The notes under the pieces are model-generated. The model worked only from the letters and a program-made list of their open reading frames with translations. It was not told the DNA's origin and searched no databases. Shown piece by piece: positions 19,900-28,743 of a DNA stretch of 64,000 bases (position 1 is its first letter; the number at the start of each line of letters is the position of its first letter). The DNA is taken from positions 211,527 to 275,526 of the forward strand of contig NZ_PQSP01000003.1 in NCBI RefSeq assembly GCF_003991585.1. Direction: 5' to 3'. A program made the translations under genes and the position numbers. Source of the DNA: Saezia sanguinis. Its GTDB lineage: Bacteria; Pseudomonadota; Gammaproteobacteria; Burkholderiales; Burkholderiaceae_C.

Positions 19900-21516
19900 A
19901 TGCCAACACTCCGCTGCGACCAAACGCCCTCCTGGAAACAACTGCTCGCCCATGCGCAGCAACATGCACAAATGCCAGCTTTATCTGCACTGTTCGAGCA
20001 GGACGCACAACGTTTTCAACGGTTTTCATTTACCGCCCCTGCCGTGTTTGCAGACTTATCCAAACAGCAGATCACAACACCCGTTCTCGACAGCCTGCTG
20101 TCACTGGCTCGTGAATGCCAGCTTGAAACCAAGCGGGACGCCATGTTCCGTGGTGATGAAATCAACATCACAGAAGGCAGACAGGTACTGCATACCGCTT
20201 TGCGCGGTGGCGCCAACAGCCCGCATTACAACGAGGTGCAGGGTGTGCTCACGGAAATGCTGGCATACGCCGAACAGATTCGCAACCAGCCCCAGATTAC
20301 CGACATCGTCAACATCGGCATTGGCGGCTCTGATCTGGGACCCCGCATGGCCGTACAGGCTTTAGAGCCATTTACCCAAACGGACAAACGTTACCATTTT
20401 GTATCCAATGTCGACGGTTTTGATCTGGCCAGCATATTGCAGAAACTGCGGCCACAGAATACGCTGTTCATTATTGTGTCCAAAACATTCACCACACAGG
20501 AGACACTGAGCAACGCACACAGTGCCAAGGCCTGGTTTGAAGCCAGCGGCGGCACCGGCTTAGCGGACCACTTTATCGGCGTCACCACCAACATTGAAGC
20601 CGCCAGCGCTTTTGGCATACAACGTACCTTCGGCTTTTGGGACTGGGTCGGCGGCCGTTACTCCGTATGGTCTGCCGTCGGACTGGTACTGGCGATGGCA
20701 ATTGGCGCCAAGTCCTTCCGCGCTTTTCTTCACGGCGCCCGGCAGATGGACGAGCACTTTATGCAGACGCCGCTGGAACACAATGTTCCCGTGTTGCTGG
20801 GGCTGGTGGACATTTGGAACCGCGTGTTTCTGCAACGCTCATCCCGTTGCGTTGCGCCTTACCACCAGGGGCTGGCACGCTTTGCTGCCTACCTTCAACA
20901 ACTGGAAATGGAATCCAACGGCAAAGGGGTGGATATTTTAGGCAATGCGGTTGCCTACCCGACCTCGGCCACCGTCTGGGGCGAGGCCGGCACCAACGGC
21001 CAGCACGCTTTTTTCCAGATGCTGCACCAAGGTACTGACATCATTCCGGTTGACTTTATCATCGCCAAAGAAGCCATTTACCCTGCTGCCACTTTGCCTG
21101 ACCAGGTCGTCAATCAGCTCAAGGCGCAACACCAGATATTACTTGCCAATGCACTGGCACAAAGCCGGGCACTGATGATCGGAAAAACCCGCGAACAGGC
21201 ACTGGCAGAATTTGCTGGCAAACCAAGCACCGGTATCGACGCCTTGACTTTAGCCAAACACCGCACATTCCCAGGCAACCGCCCAAGTACAACGCTGCTG
21301 CTGCAAAACCTGAGTCCTGAAAGCCTGGGCGCATTGATTGCATTGCATGAGCACCGGACTTTTACCTGTGGCGCGATCTGGAACCTGGACAGCTTTGACC
21401 AATGGGGCGTTGAATTGGGAAAAACGCTGGCAAAAGACCTGCTGCCCCGCTTTAAAACCGGTCAGACCGAAAACCTGGATGCATCAACAGCAGAACTGTT
21501 AAAACGCATAAGCTGA
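19900..21516 (+). CDS. pgi: Glucose-6-phosphate isomerase
   Basis: Interconverts glucose-6-phosphate and fructose-6-phosphate. The SIS-fold motifs are clear: NIGIGGSDLGPRMA, the VSKTFTTQET phosphate-binding loop, the DWVGGRYSVWSAVG signature and the C-terminal WNLDSFDQWGVELGK signature. With the ATG at 19900 the protein has 538 residues and starts MPTLRCDQTPSW, like related enzymes; an ATG at 19885 adds five residues and neither has a good ribosome site. It is followed by a strong terminator and stands alone. Confidence 0.96.
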   Translation: MPTLRCDQTPSWKQLLAHAQQHAQMPALSALFEQDAQRFQRFSFTAPAVFADLSKQQITTPVLDSLLSLARECQLETKRDAMFRGDEINITEGRQVLHTALRGGANSPHYNEVQGVLTEMLAYAEQIRNQPQITDIVNIGIGGSDLGPRMAVQALEPFTQTDKRYHFVSNVDGFDLASILQKLRPQNTLFIIVSKTFTTQETLSNAHSAKAWFEASGGTGLADHFIGVTTNIEAASAFGIQRTFGFWDWVGGRYSVWSAVGLVLAMAIGAKSFRAFLHGARQMDEHFMQTPLEHNVPVLLGLVDIWNRVFLQRSSRCVAPYHQGLARFAAYLQQLEMESNGKGVDILGNAVAYPTSATVWGEAGTNGQHAFFQMLHQGTDIIPVDFIIAKEAIYPAATLPDQVVNQLKAQHQILLANALAQSRALMIGKTREQALAEFAGKPSTGIDALTLAKHRTFPGNRPSTTLLLQNLSPESLGALIALHEHRTFTCGAIWNLDSFDQWGVELGKTLAKDLLPRFKTGQTENLDASTAELLKRIS

Positions 21517-21537
21517 CGCTTCTTTTTCACCCATAAC

Positions 21538-21563
21538 AAAAAGAGCCCATGAGGGCTCTTTTT
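21538..21563. terminator. Bidirectional terminator between pgi and porin 1
   Basis: A perfect stem AAAAAGAGCCC / GGGCTCTTTTT with loop ATGA. The A and T tracts on both sides make it usable in both directions, ending pgi on the plus strand and the first porin on the minus strand. Confidence 0.9.
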
Positions 21564-21596
21564 GCATCACTTGGAAATACAATCAGAAAAATAACA

Positions 21597-22727
21597 TCAG
21601 AAATTATGAATCATCCCGATGCTGGCACTGTACTTGCGCTCTGCAGCATTAAAGGTTTCCGCATCGTTGTTGGTTCCACCGTATTGCACATACAGCTGAG
21701 TGCGCTTGGACAAATCATAGGTCGCAAATAATTCCCATGCCAAAGGCTTGACTTCGCGATCCGTATCATATGCATAAGGAACCCAGGTTGAACCTGATGG
21801 AATCCACGCATATTTGGTTTCTGTGCCGCTGTAGGCCTTCATGTTATAAGCAACCTGCGCACCGACTGTGAAAGCCGTATTGCTGATTGGTGCAGCAATA
21901 CCTAAAGAGAAGCCACGGCCATCATTCTTCAGATGGTTATCAAAATACGAAGCCGATACCAGGAAGCTGCCAAAGTCATATTTGGCACCAATACCCCAGG
22001 ACGCGCTGATATCCGTACCAGGCATGCTGGCCGGCTTGCTTTCATAAACAGCACCAATGGTGAAATCACCGTAAGAGTACATGGCGCCGATGGTATAAAT
22101 CGTTTTGGCTGATGCATAAAGCGGATTGCCCCAGATATCACTGCCGGTATTCATCCCATCCAGGCCGAAAGCATCGTCATTTTTCAAAATAACCGCTGCC
22201 TGGAATGAAAACCCGCTGAATTCGGGTGATACATAGGCAATGACCGAATCTGCATGATCATAAGTTCCATCTGCAAACCTTTGCGCATCCCCGGAAACCC
22301 CGGCGTTACCCAGTGAAGAGGTCAGAGCAGGCGCACCGCTGACGTCAAATTCACTCATGATGTTGCTTGCAACTGTTGACTGGCGACCAGCCTGAATGGC
22401 ACCAAAATTCCCTGCAAGTCCTACGAAGGCAGCACGGTTAAAGCCTTCTGATGCACCATCTTCAGGGTTAATTTCTGATTCCAGTTGAAAATAAGCCTTC
22501 AAGCCATTACCCAGATCTTCAGAACCTTTCAATCCCCATACAGACGTTGCTTTTGAGCCACCCCACTGCTGGAATTTACCATTCCCGGTTGCCGCACCTT
22601 CATAAATCCCCTGGTTTCCCACACCATAGCCTACATCCAGAGTTCCATACAGAGTTGCTTCTGATTGTGCCCATGCGGGAGCTGCCAACATGCCAATTAC
22701 TGCTGACGCAAGTAAAGTCTTTTTCAT
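21597..22727 (-). CDS. Betaproteobacterial general porin (porin 1)
   Basis: Outer-membrane trimeric diffusion pore of the Gram-negative porin family. A signal peptide (MKKTLLASAVIGMLAAPAWA) ends before QSEATLYG, a typical first strand. Beta-strand alternation continues to a terminal Phe (MIHNF), the BAM recognition end. The ATG at 22727 (376 residues) follows AAAGGA. About half the sequence matches porin 2 next door, including the FGAIQAGRQ and DISASWGIGAKYDFGSF segments, so the pair arose by tandem duplication. Its codon use is less biased than porin 2 and a Fur-like box lies upstream, so it is probably the conditionally expressed copy. Confidence 0.93.
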   Translation of the reverse strand: MKKTLLASAVIGMLAAPAWAQSEATLYGTLDVGYGVGNQGIYEGAATGNGKFQQWGGSKATSVWGLKGSEDLGNGLKAYFQLESEINPEDGASEGFNRAAFVGLAGNFGAIQAGRQSTVASNIMSEFDVSGAPALTSSLGNAGVSGDAQRFADGTYDHADSVIAYVSPEFSGFSFQAAVILKNDDAFGLDGMNTGSDIWGNPLYASAKTIYTIGAMYSYGDFTIGAVYESKPASMPGTDISASWGIGAKYDFGSFLVSASYFDNHLKNDGRGFSLGIAAPISNTAFTVGAQVAYNMKAYSGTETKYAWIPSGSTWVPYAYDTDREVKPLAWELFATYDLSKRTQLYVQYGGTNNDAETFNAAERKYSASIGMIHNF

Positions 22728-22760
22728 GATGTCCTTTCGTTTTTGATATGAATCAATGGG

Positions 22761-22773
22761 AATGATTATCATT
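22761..22773. promoter_or_regulatory. Fur-like box upstream of porin 1
   Basis: AATGATTATCATT is a perfect 6-1-6 inverted repeat and matches the core of the classical Fur box apart from the symmetric centre. It lies 34-46 bp upstream of the porin 1 start codon. The outer three bases on each side do not follow the 19-bp consensus, so binding is an inference. Confidence 0.5.
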
Positions 22774-22873
22774 TAGAGATAAACTTTTCTCAATAAAAAC
22801 GAAATACTTGATCATTACGCATGGTGCGCGAATACAACATTCAGATTACGCACAGCCGCAAAAACGTTGAACA

Positions 22874-22900
22874 CAAAAAAAGAGCTCCCGAAGGAGCTCT
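22874..22900 (-). terminator. Rho-independent terminator of porin 2
   Basis: On the minus strand GAGCTCC, loop TTCG, GGAGCTC, then a run of seven T. It lies about 32 bp after the porin 2 stop and separates it from porin 1. Confidence 0.9.
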
Positions 22901-22932
22901 CTCTGATTCAATCAACTTATCAGATGAACTGA

Positions 22933-24078
22933 TTAGAAGTTGTGGATCAAGCCGAAGTTGGCACTGTACTTACGTGAAGCACCCTGATATTCTTCAGCAT
23001 CGTTGTTGATACCACCGTACTGGAGGTACAACTGGGTACGCTTAGACAGGTTGTAGTAAGCGAACAGTTCCCATGCCAGAGGCTTAACTTCTCTGTCACC
23101 GCTGTAGCTGTACAGATCCCAGCTGCTGGTAGAAGCATTGGGGAACCACACGTAGTTGGTTTCTGTACCGTTATAAGCTTTGGTGTTGTAAGCAATCTGT
23201 GCACCAACAGTGAAGGCACCGATAGGAGCTTTCACGCCCAGGTAGAAGCCTTTACCATCGCTCTTGAAGTGGTTGTCAAAGTAGCCACCGGAAACCACGA
23301 AGGAACCGAAGTCGTACTTAGCACCAATACCCCAGGAAGCGCTGATGTCAACTCCAGGAACGTCAGCAGGTTTGCTTTCGTAAGCAGCACCAATGGTGAA
23401 GCCACCGTAGTTGTACTGAGCACCCACTGTGTAGATGGTCTTGTTTTCAATCAGGCGAGGATTGCCCCAAATGTCGGTCACGCCAGTGGCCACACCGTCC
23501 AGACCGAAAATGTCATCATTCTTCAGAACCACAGCACCTTGGAAGCTGAAGCCGCTGAAGTTAGGAGAAACGTAAGCGATAGCAGAACTTACACGTGAGT
23601 AGGTTCCCAGGCCGCCACCGTTTGCATTCTGAGAAATAGCGGAGATACCAGCATTACCCAGAGCAGAAGTTACGTTAGGAGAACCGCTCAAGTCGAACTG
23701 ACCCAGAACGTTGTTGATGACGTGTGTTTGACGACCAGCTTGGATAGCACCGAAGTTACCGGCGATACCAACGAAAGCTGCACGGTCAAAACCGCCTTTA
23801 TCAGCGCCAGACTCAGGATTGAAACCCTGTTCCAGGTTGAAGTAAGCCTTCAGGCCATTGCCCAGGTCTTCAGAACCTTTCAGACCCCAGCGTGATGTAG
23901 AGTTAGCATTACCAAACTGTTGGAATTTGCTTTCATGTGGGCCACCCAGTTCGTAAGCGCCGTTGTTGCTGACACCATAGCCAACGTCGATTTTACCGTA
24001 AAGGGTAGCTGTTGACTGGGCAGCTGCAGCACCTGCAAATGTGCCGAGGACGGCCAGTGCGATTAACGATTTTTTCAT
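22933..24078 (-). CDS. Betaproteobacterial general porin (porin 2, major copy)
   Basis: Second outer-membrane porin of the tandem pair, 381 residues. A signal peptide (MKKSLIALAVLGTFAGAAAA) precedes QSTATLYGKIDVGYG. The strand pattern and terminal Phe (LIHNF) are those of 16-stranded trimeric porins. The ATG at 24078 follows a GGAGAAATTGG region. The codon choice is strongly restricted (for example repeated GGT, AAC and CGT use), the promoter is near-consensus and the terminator strong, all of which suggest a highly expressed major porin. Confidence 0.94.
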   Translation of the reverse strand: MKKSLIALAVLGTFAGAAAAQSTATLYGKIDVGYGVSNNGAYELGGPHESKFQQFGNANSTSRWGLKGSEDLGNGLKAYFNLEQGFNPESGADKGGFDRAAFVGIAGNFGAIQAGRQTHVINNVLGQFDLSGSPNVTSALGNAGISAISQNANGGGLGTYSRVSSAIAYVSPNFSGFSFQGAVVLKNDDIFGLDGVATGVTDIWGNPRLIENKTIYTVGAQYNYGGFTIGAAYESKPADVPGVDISASWGIGAKYDFGSFVVSGGYFDNHFKSDGKGFYLGVKAPIGAFTVGAQIAYNTKAYNGTETNYVWFPNASTSSWDLYSYSGDREVKPLAWELFAYYNLSKRTQLYLQYGGINNDAEEYQGASRKYSANFGLIHNF

Positions 24079-24399
24079 TTCCAATTTCTCCAAGTGTTAA
24101 CAGAGCGCGCGGTCTTCAGAGATCACTTATCTGTCTTCCGCACTACCTCCTAATCGGGAAGTAGACTCTATTGCACCAAATCTTGGACTTTATGGCAAAC
24201 TTTTCTGAATACCCATTCCTGTTTTCGTTGCCACTGTGCAACAATTTATCCGTTCTTTTAGATACATCCCAGCACGGTCAAAAATGGCAAGGCTGCGCCA
24301 TAAACCCATGCTTTGCGCTAAAATTAGGCCATTAAACGCTAACTGAATTCAACTTAAGACAAAAACTTGCCTTTTTGTCAAAAACCAGAGGTATTTGCA
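24079..24399. other. Divergent intergenic region between porin 2 and coq7
   Basis: About 320 bp. It holds the porin 2 leader and promoter on the left. The coq7 side contains a TAAAAT sequence near 24318 that could be a -10 box, but no matching -35 is evident. No gene seen. Confidence 0.5.
24170..24198 (-). promoter_or_regulatory. Sigma-70 promoter of porin 2
   Basis: On the minus strand TTGCCA (24198-24193) and TGCAAT (24175-24170) are 17 bp apart. This gives a leader of about 85 nt that includes an AGGAGG sequence not placed in front of a start codon. Confidence 0.55.
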
Positions 24400-25095
24400 G
24401 TGGCACATACAGAAACATCTCCCCGTTCCGGCTGCCAGCAACGGCCCATAGAACAGCCTGCTACATTGGATGACTGGCTTGCCGCAGCCGATGTGGCACT
24501 GAAAACAGTTTTTGCCCGCCCTGCAGCCGCCCGTCCCAACCCAGGGGACAAGTTTGTTGATACGCATGACATGCAATTGGACGAAAAACAACGCCGGCTT
24601 TCCGGCGCTTTGATACGGGTTGACCATGTCGGCGAAGTCTGTGCTCAGGCACTTTATACAGCGCAATCTTTAACCACCAAAGACCCCGCTTTACGCAACC
24701 ATCTGAAAAAAGCCGCCCAGGAGGAAATTGATCACCTGGACTGGTGCCGCGACCGGCTGAATGCTTTAGGTACCCATTCCAGTGTGTTGAACCCTCTGTG
24801 GTTCGCCGGGGCATTTGCCATCGGCATGGCTGCAGGCAAACTGGGCGGCGACAAGGCCAGCCTGGGGTTTGTCATTGAAACTGAAAACCAGGTTGAGGCA
24901 CACCTGCAGGGACACCTGGAACGCCTGCCCGCCAATGATGCCGCTTCGCGGGCAGTGGTGGAGCAGATGAAAACAGACGAAGTGGAACATGCCCAGGCAG
25001 CCGAACGCGCAGGCGGCATTAAACTGCCACTGCCAATTCGATTGGCCATGCGCGCTGCCGCCAAAGTCATGACAACAACTGCGCATTACATTTAA
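24400..25095 (+). CDS. coq7: Coq7, demethoxyubiquinone hydroxylase
   Basis: Di-iron monooxygenase that adds the last ring hydroxyl in aerobic ubiquinone synthesis. The di-iron ligands are visible as a ferritin-like pattern: the [11 protein letters not shown]lu, [17 protein letters not shown] and [10 protein letters not shown]. The GTG at 24400 is preceded by GAGGT at good spacing and gives 231 residues, close to the family. A TTG further upstream (24367) is less likely. It is a monocistronic gene with a terminator behind it. It implies aerobic quinone synthesis, fitting with the bd oxidase nearby. Confidence 0.94.
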   Translation: MAHTETSPRSGCQQRPIEQPATLDDWLAAADVALKTVFARPAAARPNPGDKFVDTHDMQLDEKQRRLSGALIRVDHVGEVCAQALYTAQSLTTKDPALRNHLKKAAQEEIDHLDWCRDRLNALGTHSSVLNPLWFAGAFAIGMAAGKLGGDKASLGFVIETENQVEAHLQGHLERLPANDAASRAVVEQMKTDEVEHAQAAERAGGIKLPLPIRLAMRAAAKVMTTTAHYI

Positions 25096-25126
25096 TCAGT
25101 TCCTTTGAACTGTTTACGCTACGAAA

Positions 25127-25161
25127 GGCCATCCTCACTTTAGCGGATGGTCTTCTTTTTT
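25127..25161 (+). terminator. Terminator of coq7
   Basis: GGCCATCC pairs with GGATGGTC (one G-T wobble) across a 10-nt loop, followed by TTCTTTTTT. It sits between convergent coq7 and the OsmC-family gene. Confidence 0.8.
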
Positions 25162-25180
25162 GATAAGCCGCTTCTGCGTC

Positions 25181-25618
25181 TTACCCTTCAACAATTTCAA
25201 AACTGCTCGTCATCGCAGCCGTCTTAGAAAGCATCATAGATGCCGAGCAGTATTTCTCATGCGAAAGCTGTATCGCACGCTCTACCGCAGCTTCAGAAAG
25301 CCCTTTTCCCGTCACCACATAATGCATATGAATTTGCGTAAACACCTTCGGGTCTGTGGGCGCACGCTCAGCCTTCAGTTGAATATGGCATCCGGTTACC
25401 TGCTGGCGTCCGCGCTGTAAAATCATCACCACATCATAAGCTGTACAACCACCGGTGCCGGCCAGCACCATTTCCATCGGACGCGGTGCCAGATTATGCC
25501 CGCCACCCGGGCTGCCATCTGCATTAGGCGCACCATCCATTACAAGCGCATGTCCGCTGCCTGTTTCGGCCCAAAACCCCATTCCTCCTGGCCCTGTCCA
25601 GCTCACTTTACATTCCAT
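25181..25618 (-). CDS. OsmC-family protein
   Basis: A 145-residue OsmC/Ohr-superfamily protein, of the YhfA-like branch by look. The two conserved cysteines are present, Cys58 in GTGGCTAYD and Cys124 in HEKYCSAS, the pair that reduces organic peroxides in OsmC and Ohr enzymes. Peroxide reduction is therefore plausible but the substrate is unknown. The gene faces coq7 and is divergent from the small RNA and ilvA region. Confidence 0.9.
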   Translation of the reverse strand: MECKVSWTGPGGMGFWAETGSGHALVMDGAPNADGSPGGGHNLAPRPMEMVLAGTGGCTAYDVVMILQRGRQQVTGCHIQLKAERAPTDPKVFTQIHMHYVVTGKGLSEAAVERAIQLSHEKYCSASMMLSKTAAMTSSFEIVEG

Positions 25619-25702
25619 AGATAGCCTCTTTTTTCAAACAGTCTCCCCTCCGAAACCAAGTGTCCCAACAGGTAGTTCTGTTGTTTCAGAATAACACTCC
25701 GG

Positions 25703-25731
25703 TTGCATTAGGGTAAACCCTGCAATATAAT
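25703..25731 (+). promoter_or_regulatory. Promoter of the candidate small RNA
   Basis: A perfect -10 box TATAAT (25726-25731) stands 17 bp after TTGCAT (25703-25708), a weak -35. Transcription would begin near 25738. Confidence 0.5.
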
Positions 25732-25737
25732 TCATCC

Positions 25738-25814
25738 ATTGTTTCAGGTTGTCTCCTCCACCTCCTCCAATTGGTGGATTAAGCCCAGATTATGAAGTAT
25801 CTGGGCTTTTTTTT
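25738..25814 (+). ncRNA. Candidate small RNA with anti-Shine-Dalgarno loop
   Basis: About 77 nt between a clear promoter and a perfect terminator. Stem 1 is TCCACC (25757-25762) with GGTGGA (25773-25778); its 10-nt loop is TCCTCCAATT, which exposes UCCUCC, complementary to ribosome binding sites. A second CUCCUCC lies just 5' of it. Stem 2 is a 10-bp perfect terminator (AAGCCCAGAT / ATCTGGGCTT, 25781-25808) ending in eight T (25807-25814), the kind of tail Hfq binds. There is no start codon inside, so it is not a leader-peptide attenuator. It lies 156 bp upstream of ilvA. I have no family name for it. Confidence 0.5.
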
Positions 25815-25969
25815 GCCTGAAACTTTTCACAAACCCCTATTTGGCTCCTTAGTCCTGTCATTTGGTCTTGATTTATGCGGGCTCGTTTACTTTTGCCGTG
25901 TATCAGTTGTATGATGAAAAGTTTGGAATTTCATCAATATATTCAATACAACCTGTACAAAAAATAAAC

Positions 25970-27532
25970 ATGACAACCGCCCCAAAACAAAAACGCAGCC
26001 CAGCACTTAAACATCCTGACCTGTCTGATTATTTGAAAAAAATCCTGACTGCCAAGGTTTATGACATTGCGCAGGAATCACCCCTGGAACAGGCGAAACT
26101 GCTTTCCAAGCGGATGCGAAACAAAATTCTGCTGAAAGAAGAAGACTATCAGAGTGTTTTCAGCTTTAAACTGCGTGGCGCCTATAACAAAATGGCGCAC
26201 CTGTCCAAGCAGTCTCTTGAATGTGGTGTCATTTGTGCTTCCGCAGGCAATCATGCACAAGGTGTGGCATTGGCAGCACAGCAACTCGGATGCCGGGCGG
26301 TTATTGTCATGCCGGTCACAACCCCCCAGGTAAAAGTCGATGCTGTTAAACATCTGGGCGGCGAGGCGGTTCTGTTTGGCGACAGCTATTCTGACGCTGC
26401 CGCCCATGCCCAGCAACTTGCTGAAAAACAGCACCTGACATTTGTACACCCGTTTGACGACCCTTATGTCATTGCAGGGCAAGGCACCATTGCCATGGAA
26501 ATCCTGCGCCAGCACCAAGGCCCGCTGGATGCGATTTTTGTGCCTATTGGCGGTGGCGGCCTGATTGCCGGCGTTGCGGCATACATCAAGGCGGTACGCC
26601 CGGACATCAAAATCATTGGTGTGCAAATGAATGATTCTGACGCCATGATGCGCTCTGTGCGCCAGGGACGACGCATCACACTGCCGGATGTCGGCCTGTT
26701 TTCCGATGGCACGGCTGTCAAACAGGTTGGAGAGGAAACATTCCGGCTCGCACGCGCATTGGTTGACGATTTTGTGGTGGTGGATACCGACGCCGTCTGC
26801 GCTGCAATCAAAGACGTTTTCCAGGACACACGCAATATTGTGGAGCCGTCCGGCGCCATGTCCGTTGCGGCGGTCAAGCAATACATCACCACAAACAAGA
26901 TCCGCGGCGGTACTTTTGTTTCCATCCTTAGTGGCGCCAACATGAATTTTGACCGGCTGCGCTTTGTTGCTGAGCGGGCCCAGATTGGTGAAAAACGCGA
27001 AGCGCTGTTTGCCGTCACCATCCCCGAGCAGCCAGGCTCATTCAAACGCTTTTGCGAAGTCATCGGATCGCGCAGCGTTACCGAATTCAACTACCGTATT
27101 TCACGCGCCAACCAGGCCCAGATTTTCACCAGTATTGCCACATCCGGCGCAGAAGGTGAAAGCGATAAAATCACCGCGCAACTCAAGCGTGCTGGCTTTC
27201 CGACTCTGGACATGTCGGATGATGAACTCGCCAAAGAGCATATCCGTTACATGGTTGGCGGCAAAGGCGAACTGGCCAAAGATGAGCGGCTGCTGCGCTT
27301 CACCTTTCCTGAACGGCCCGGCGCTTTAATGAAATTCTTATCCTCCATGTCGCCTACATGGAACATCAGCCTGTTTCATTACCGCAATTCCGGTGCGGAC
27401 TTTGGCCGTATTCTGGTCGGTATTCAGGTTCCGCGCAAAGATAACGCTTTGTTCAAAGAGTTTTTGACCTCTCTGGCCTATCCATGGGAAGAAGAAACTA
27501 AAAACCCGGTGTATCAACTCTTTTTGCGCTGA
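25970..27532 (+). CDS. ilvA: Threonine dehydratase (biosynthetic), IlvA
   Basis: PLP enzyme that deaminates threonine to 2-oxobutyrate, the first step to isoleucine. The PLP lysine is Lys67 in SFKLRGAYNKM; the phosphate-binding loop GGGGLIAGVA and the ASAGNHAQGVA motif follow. Two ACT-like regulatory domains close the protein (FAVTIPEQPGSFKRF and LRFTFPERPGALMKF), the isoleucine/valine allosteric type. From the ATG at 25970 it has 520 residues, normal for two-ACT IlvA. A TTG further upstream is in frame but unlikely. Confidence 0.95.
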   Translation: MTTAPKQKRSPALKHPDLSDYLKKILTAKVYDIAQESPLEQAKLLSKRMRNKILLKEEDYQSVFSFKLRGAYNKMAHLSKQSLECGVICASAGNHAQGVALAAQQLGCRAVIVMPVTTPQVKVDAVKHLGGEAVLFGDSYSDAAAHAQQLAEKQHLTFVHPFDDPYVIAGQGTIAMEILRQHQGPLDAIFVPIGGGGLIAGVAAYIKAVRPDIKIIGVQMNDSDAMMRSVRQGRRITLPDVGLFSDGTAVKQVGEETFRLARALVDDFVVVDTDAVCAAIKDVFQDTRNIVEPSGAMSVAAVKQYITTNKIRGGTFVSILSGANMNFDRLRFVAERAQIGEKREALFAVTIPEQPGSFKRFCEVIGSRSVTEFNYRISRANQAQIFTSIATSGAEGESDKITAQLKRAGFPTLDMSDDELAKEHIRYMVGGKGELAKDERLLRFTFPERPGALMKFLSSMSPTWNISLFHYRNSGADFGRILVGIQVPRKDNALFKEFLTSLAYPWEEETKNPVYQLFLR

Positions 27533-27538
27533 CCCCTT

Positions 27539-28444
27539 ATGTCTACCCCTCGCACGCATCAGCTCGTCGTCGCCATTTCCTCGCGCGCATTGTTCAATTT
27601 TGAAGATGAAAACCGCGTTTTTGAAACCGGGGATGACCGGGCCTACATGGAACTCCAACTGGAACGGCTGGAGCAGCCTGCAACCCCCGGGGTGGCCTTT
27701 TCCCTGGTCAAAAAACTGATTGCCTTCAATGAAATGGCGGCAACCCCACGGGTAGAAGTCGTGATACTTTCGCGCAACGACCCGGTTTCAGGGTTAAGGG
27801 TTTTCCGTTCTGCCGCACACTACGGCCTGACCATTCAGCGCGGTGTATTCACCCGCGGTGAATCGCCCTGGCGCTATCTGGTCCCATTGCAGGCTCATCT
27901 TTTTCTCTCGGCCAATCCGTTGGATGTACGTGCGGCATTGCAGGCAGGTTTTCCGGCTGCCACGGTGTATCCACAGTCTGCATTGGCCTCAGACGCACAC
28001 CCCGACGAAGTGCGCATTGCTTTTGACGGGGATGCGGTACTGTTCTCAGACGAAGCCGAACAGGTCTATCAAAAAGAAGGCCTGTCGGCCTTTTATCAGC
28101 ATGAATCCAGCAAGGCAGCCCAGCCCTTGCCTGCTGGCCCGTTCAAACCATTGCTGATTGCACTGAACCAGTTACAGCAACAACCCGCGCCTCACATGCG
28201 TTTGCGCACCGCCCTGGTCACAGCACGTTCGGCACCCGCACACGAACGCGCCATCCGCACCCTGATGGACTGGAACATTGAAATTGATGAAGCCATGTTT
28301 CTGGGCGGGTTTGCCAAAGGCGAGTTTTTACGCGAATTTGAACCCGATTTTTTCTTTGACGACCAGACAACCCATGTGCGCAGTGCTGCCTCCCACGTGC
28401 CATCAGGACATGTGATTAACGGCATCACCAACGAAAATAACTGA
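27539..28444 (+). CDS. Cytosolic 5'-nucleotidase (PF06189 family)
   Basis: HAD-like nucleotidase related to cytosolic 5'-nucleotidase 1, expected to hydrolyse nucleoside monophosphates. The conserved starting region (LVVAISSRALFNFEDEN), the EVVILSRNDP motif, the AHLFLSANPLDV stretch, the FDGDAVLFSDEAE motif and the C-terminal FLGGFAKGEFL-FFFDDQ region match the family. 301 residues. It starts 6 bp after ilvA and is probably cotranscribed with it. Confidence 0.88.
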   Translation: MSTPRTHQLVVAISSRALFNFEDENRVFETGDDRAYMELQLERLEQPATPGVAFSLVKKLIAFNEMAATPRVEVVILSRNDPVSGLRVFRSAAHYGLTIQRGVFTRGESPWRYLVPLQAHLFLSANPLDVRAALQAGFPAATVYPQSALASDAHPDEVRIAFDGDAVLFSDEAEQVYQKEGLSAFYQHESSKAAQPLPAGPFKPLLIALNQLQQQPAPHMRLRTALVTARSAPAHERAIRTLMDWNIEIDEAMFLGGFAKGEFLREFEPDFFFDDQTTHVRSAASHVPSGHVINGITNENN

Positions 28445-28516
28445 AATTAACAACCAGATATTTTCTGTCCACTGATTGCGCTACGCCGGTTTAACCTTAA
28501 ATAGATCCAAATGAAA

Positions 28517-28550
28517 ACGCCTGTAAGAATCAACTTACAGGCGTCTTGTC
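28517..28550 (+). terminator. Terminator-like hairpin after the 5'-nucleotidase gene
   Basis: An 11-bp perfect stem ACGCCTGTAAG / CTTACAGGCGT with loop AATCAA. The T-tract on the plus strand is short (CTTGTC); on the other strand TTTTC follows. It probably ends ilvA-nucleotidase transcription. Confidence 0.65.
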
Positions 28551-28579
28551 AAAATGCGCTGCCTGCACTAAGCAGGCAG
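28551..28579 (-). terminator. Terminator-like hairpin after cydX
   Basis: An 8-bp perfect stem CTGCCTGC / GCAGGCAG with a 5-nt loop. On the minus strand CGCATTTTG follows, so it may end the cyd transcript. Confidence 0.5.
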
Positions 28580-28608
28580 AAACTCACGGCTTATCCTTTA
28601 AGCCAGCA

Positions 28609-28713
28609 TCAGTTCTTTTGATCTGCGTTCTCACGGATGTCAAACCACATCCCCATGAGTACGCCGAAAAGTGCTGCAAAAGGTAAGCCCAGGATCCAAG
28701 CGAAATACCACAT
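28609..28713 (-). CDS. cydX: CydX, small subunit of cytochrome bd oxidase
   Basis: A 34-residue single-pass membrane protein that stabilises the CydAB haem centre. It reads MWYFAWILGLPFAALFGVLM and ends with the polar tail of the CydX/YbgT family. The ATG at 28713 follows AAAGGAG with 7-bp spacing. It lies 30 bp after cydB. The gene is easily missed because of its size. Confidence 0.92.
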   Translation of the reverse strand: MWYFAWILGLPFAALFGVLMGMWFDIRENADQKN

Positions 28714-28743
28714 GTTTAATTCTCCTTTCTGTACCTTGAGCAA

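Noticed and set aside
25738..25814. Transcription attenuator of ilvA
   Set aside because: No leader peptide or alternative antiterminator pairing; the layout fits an independent small RNA better.
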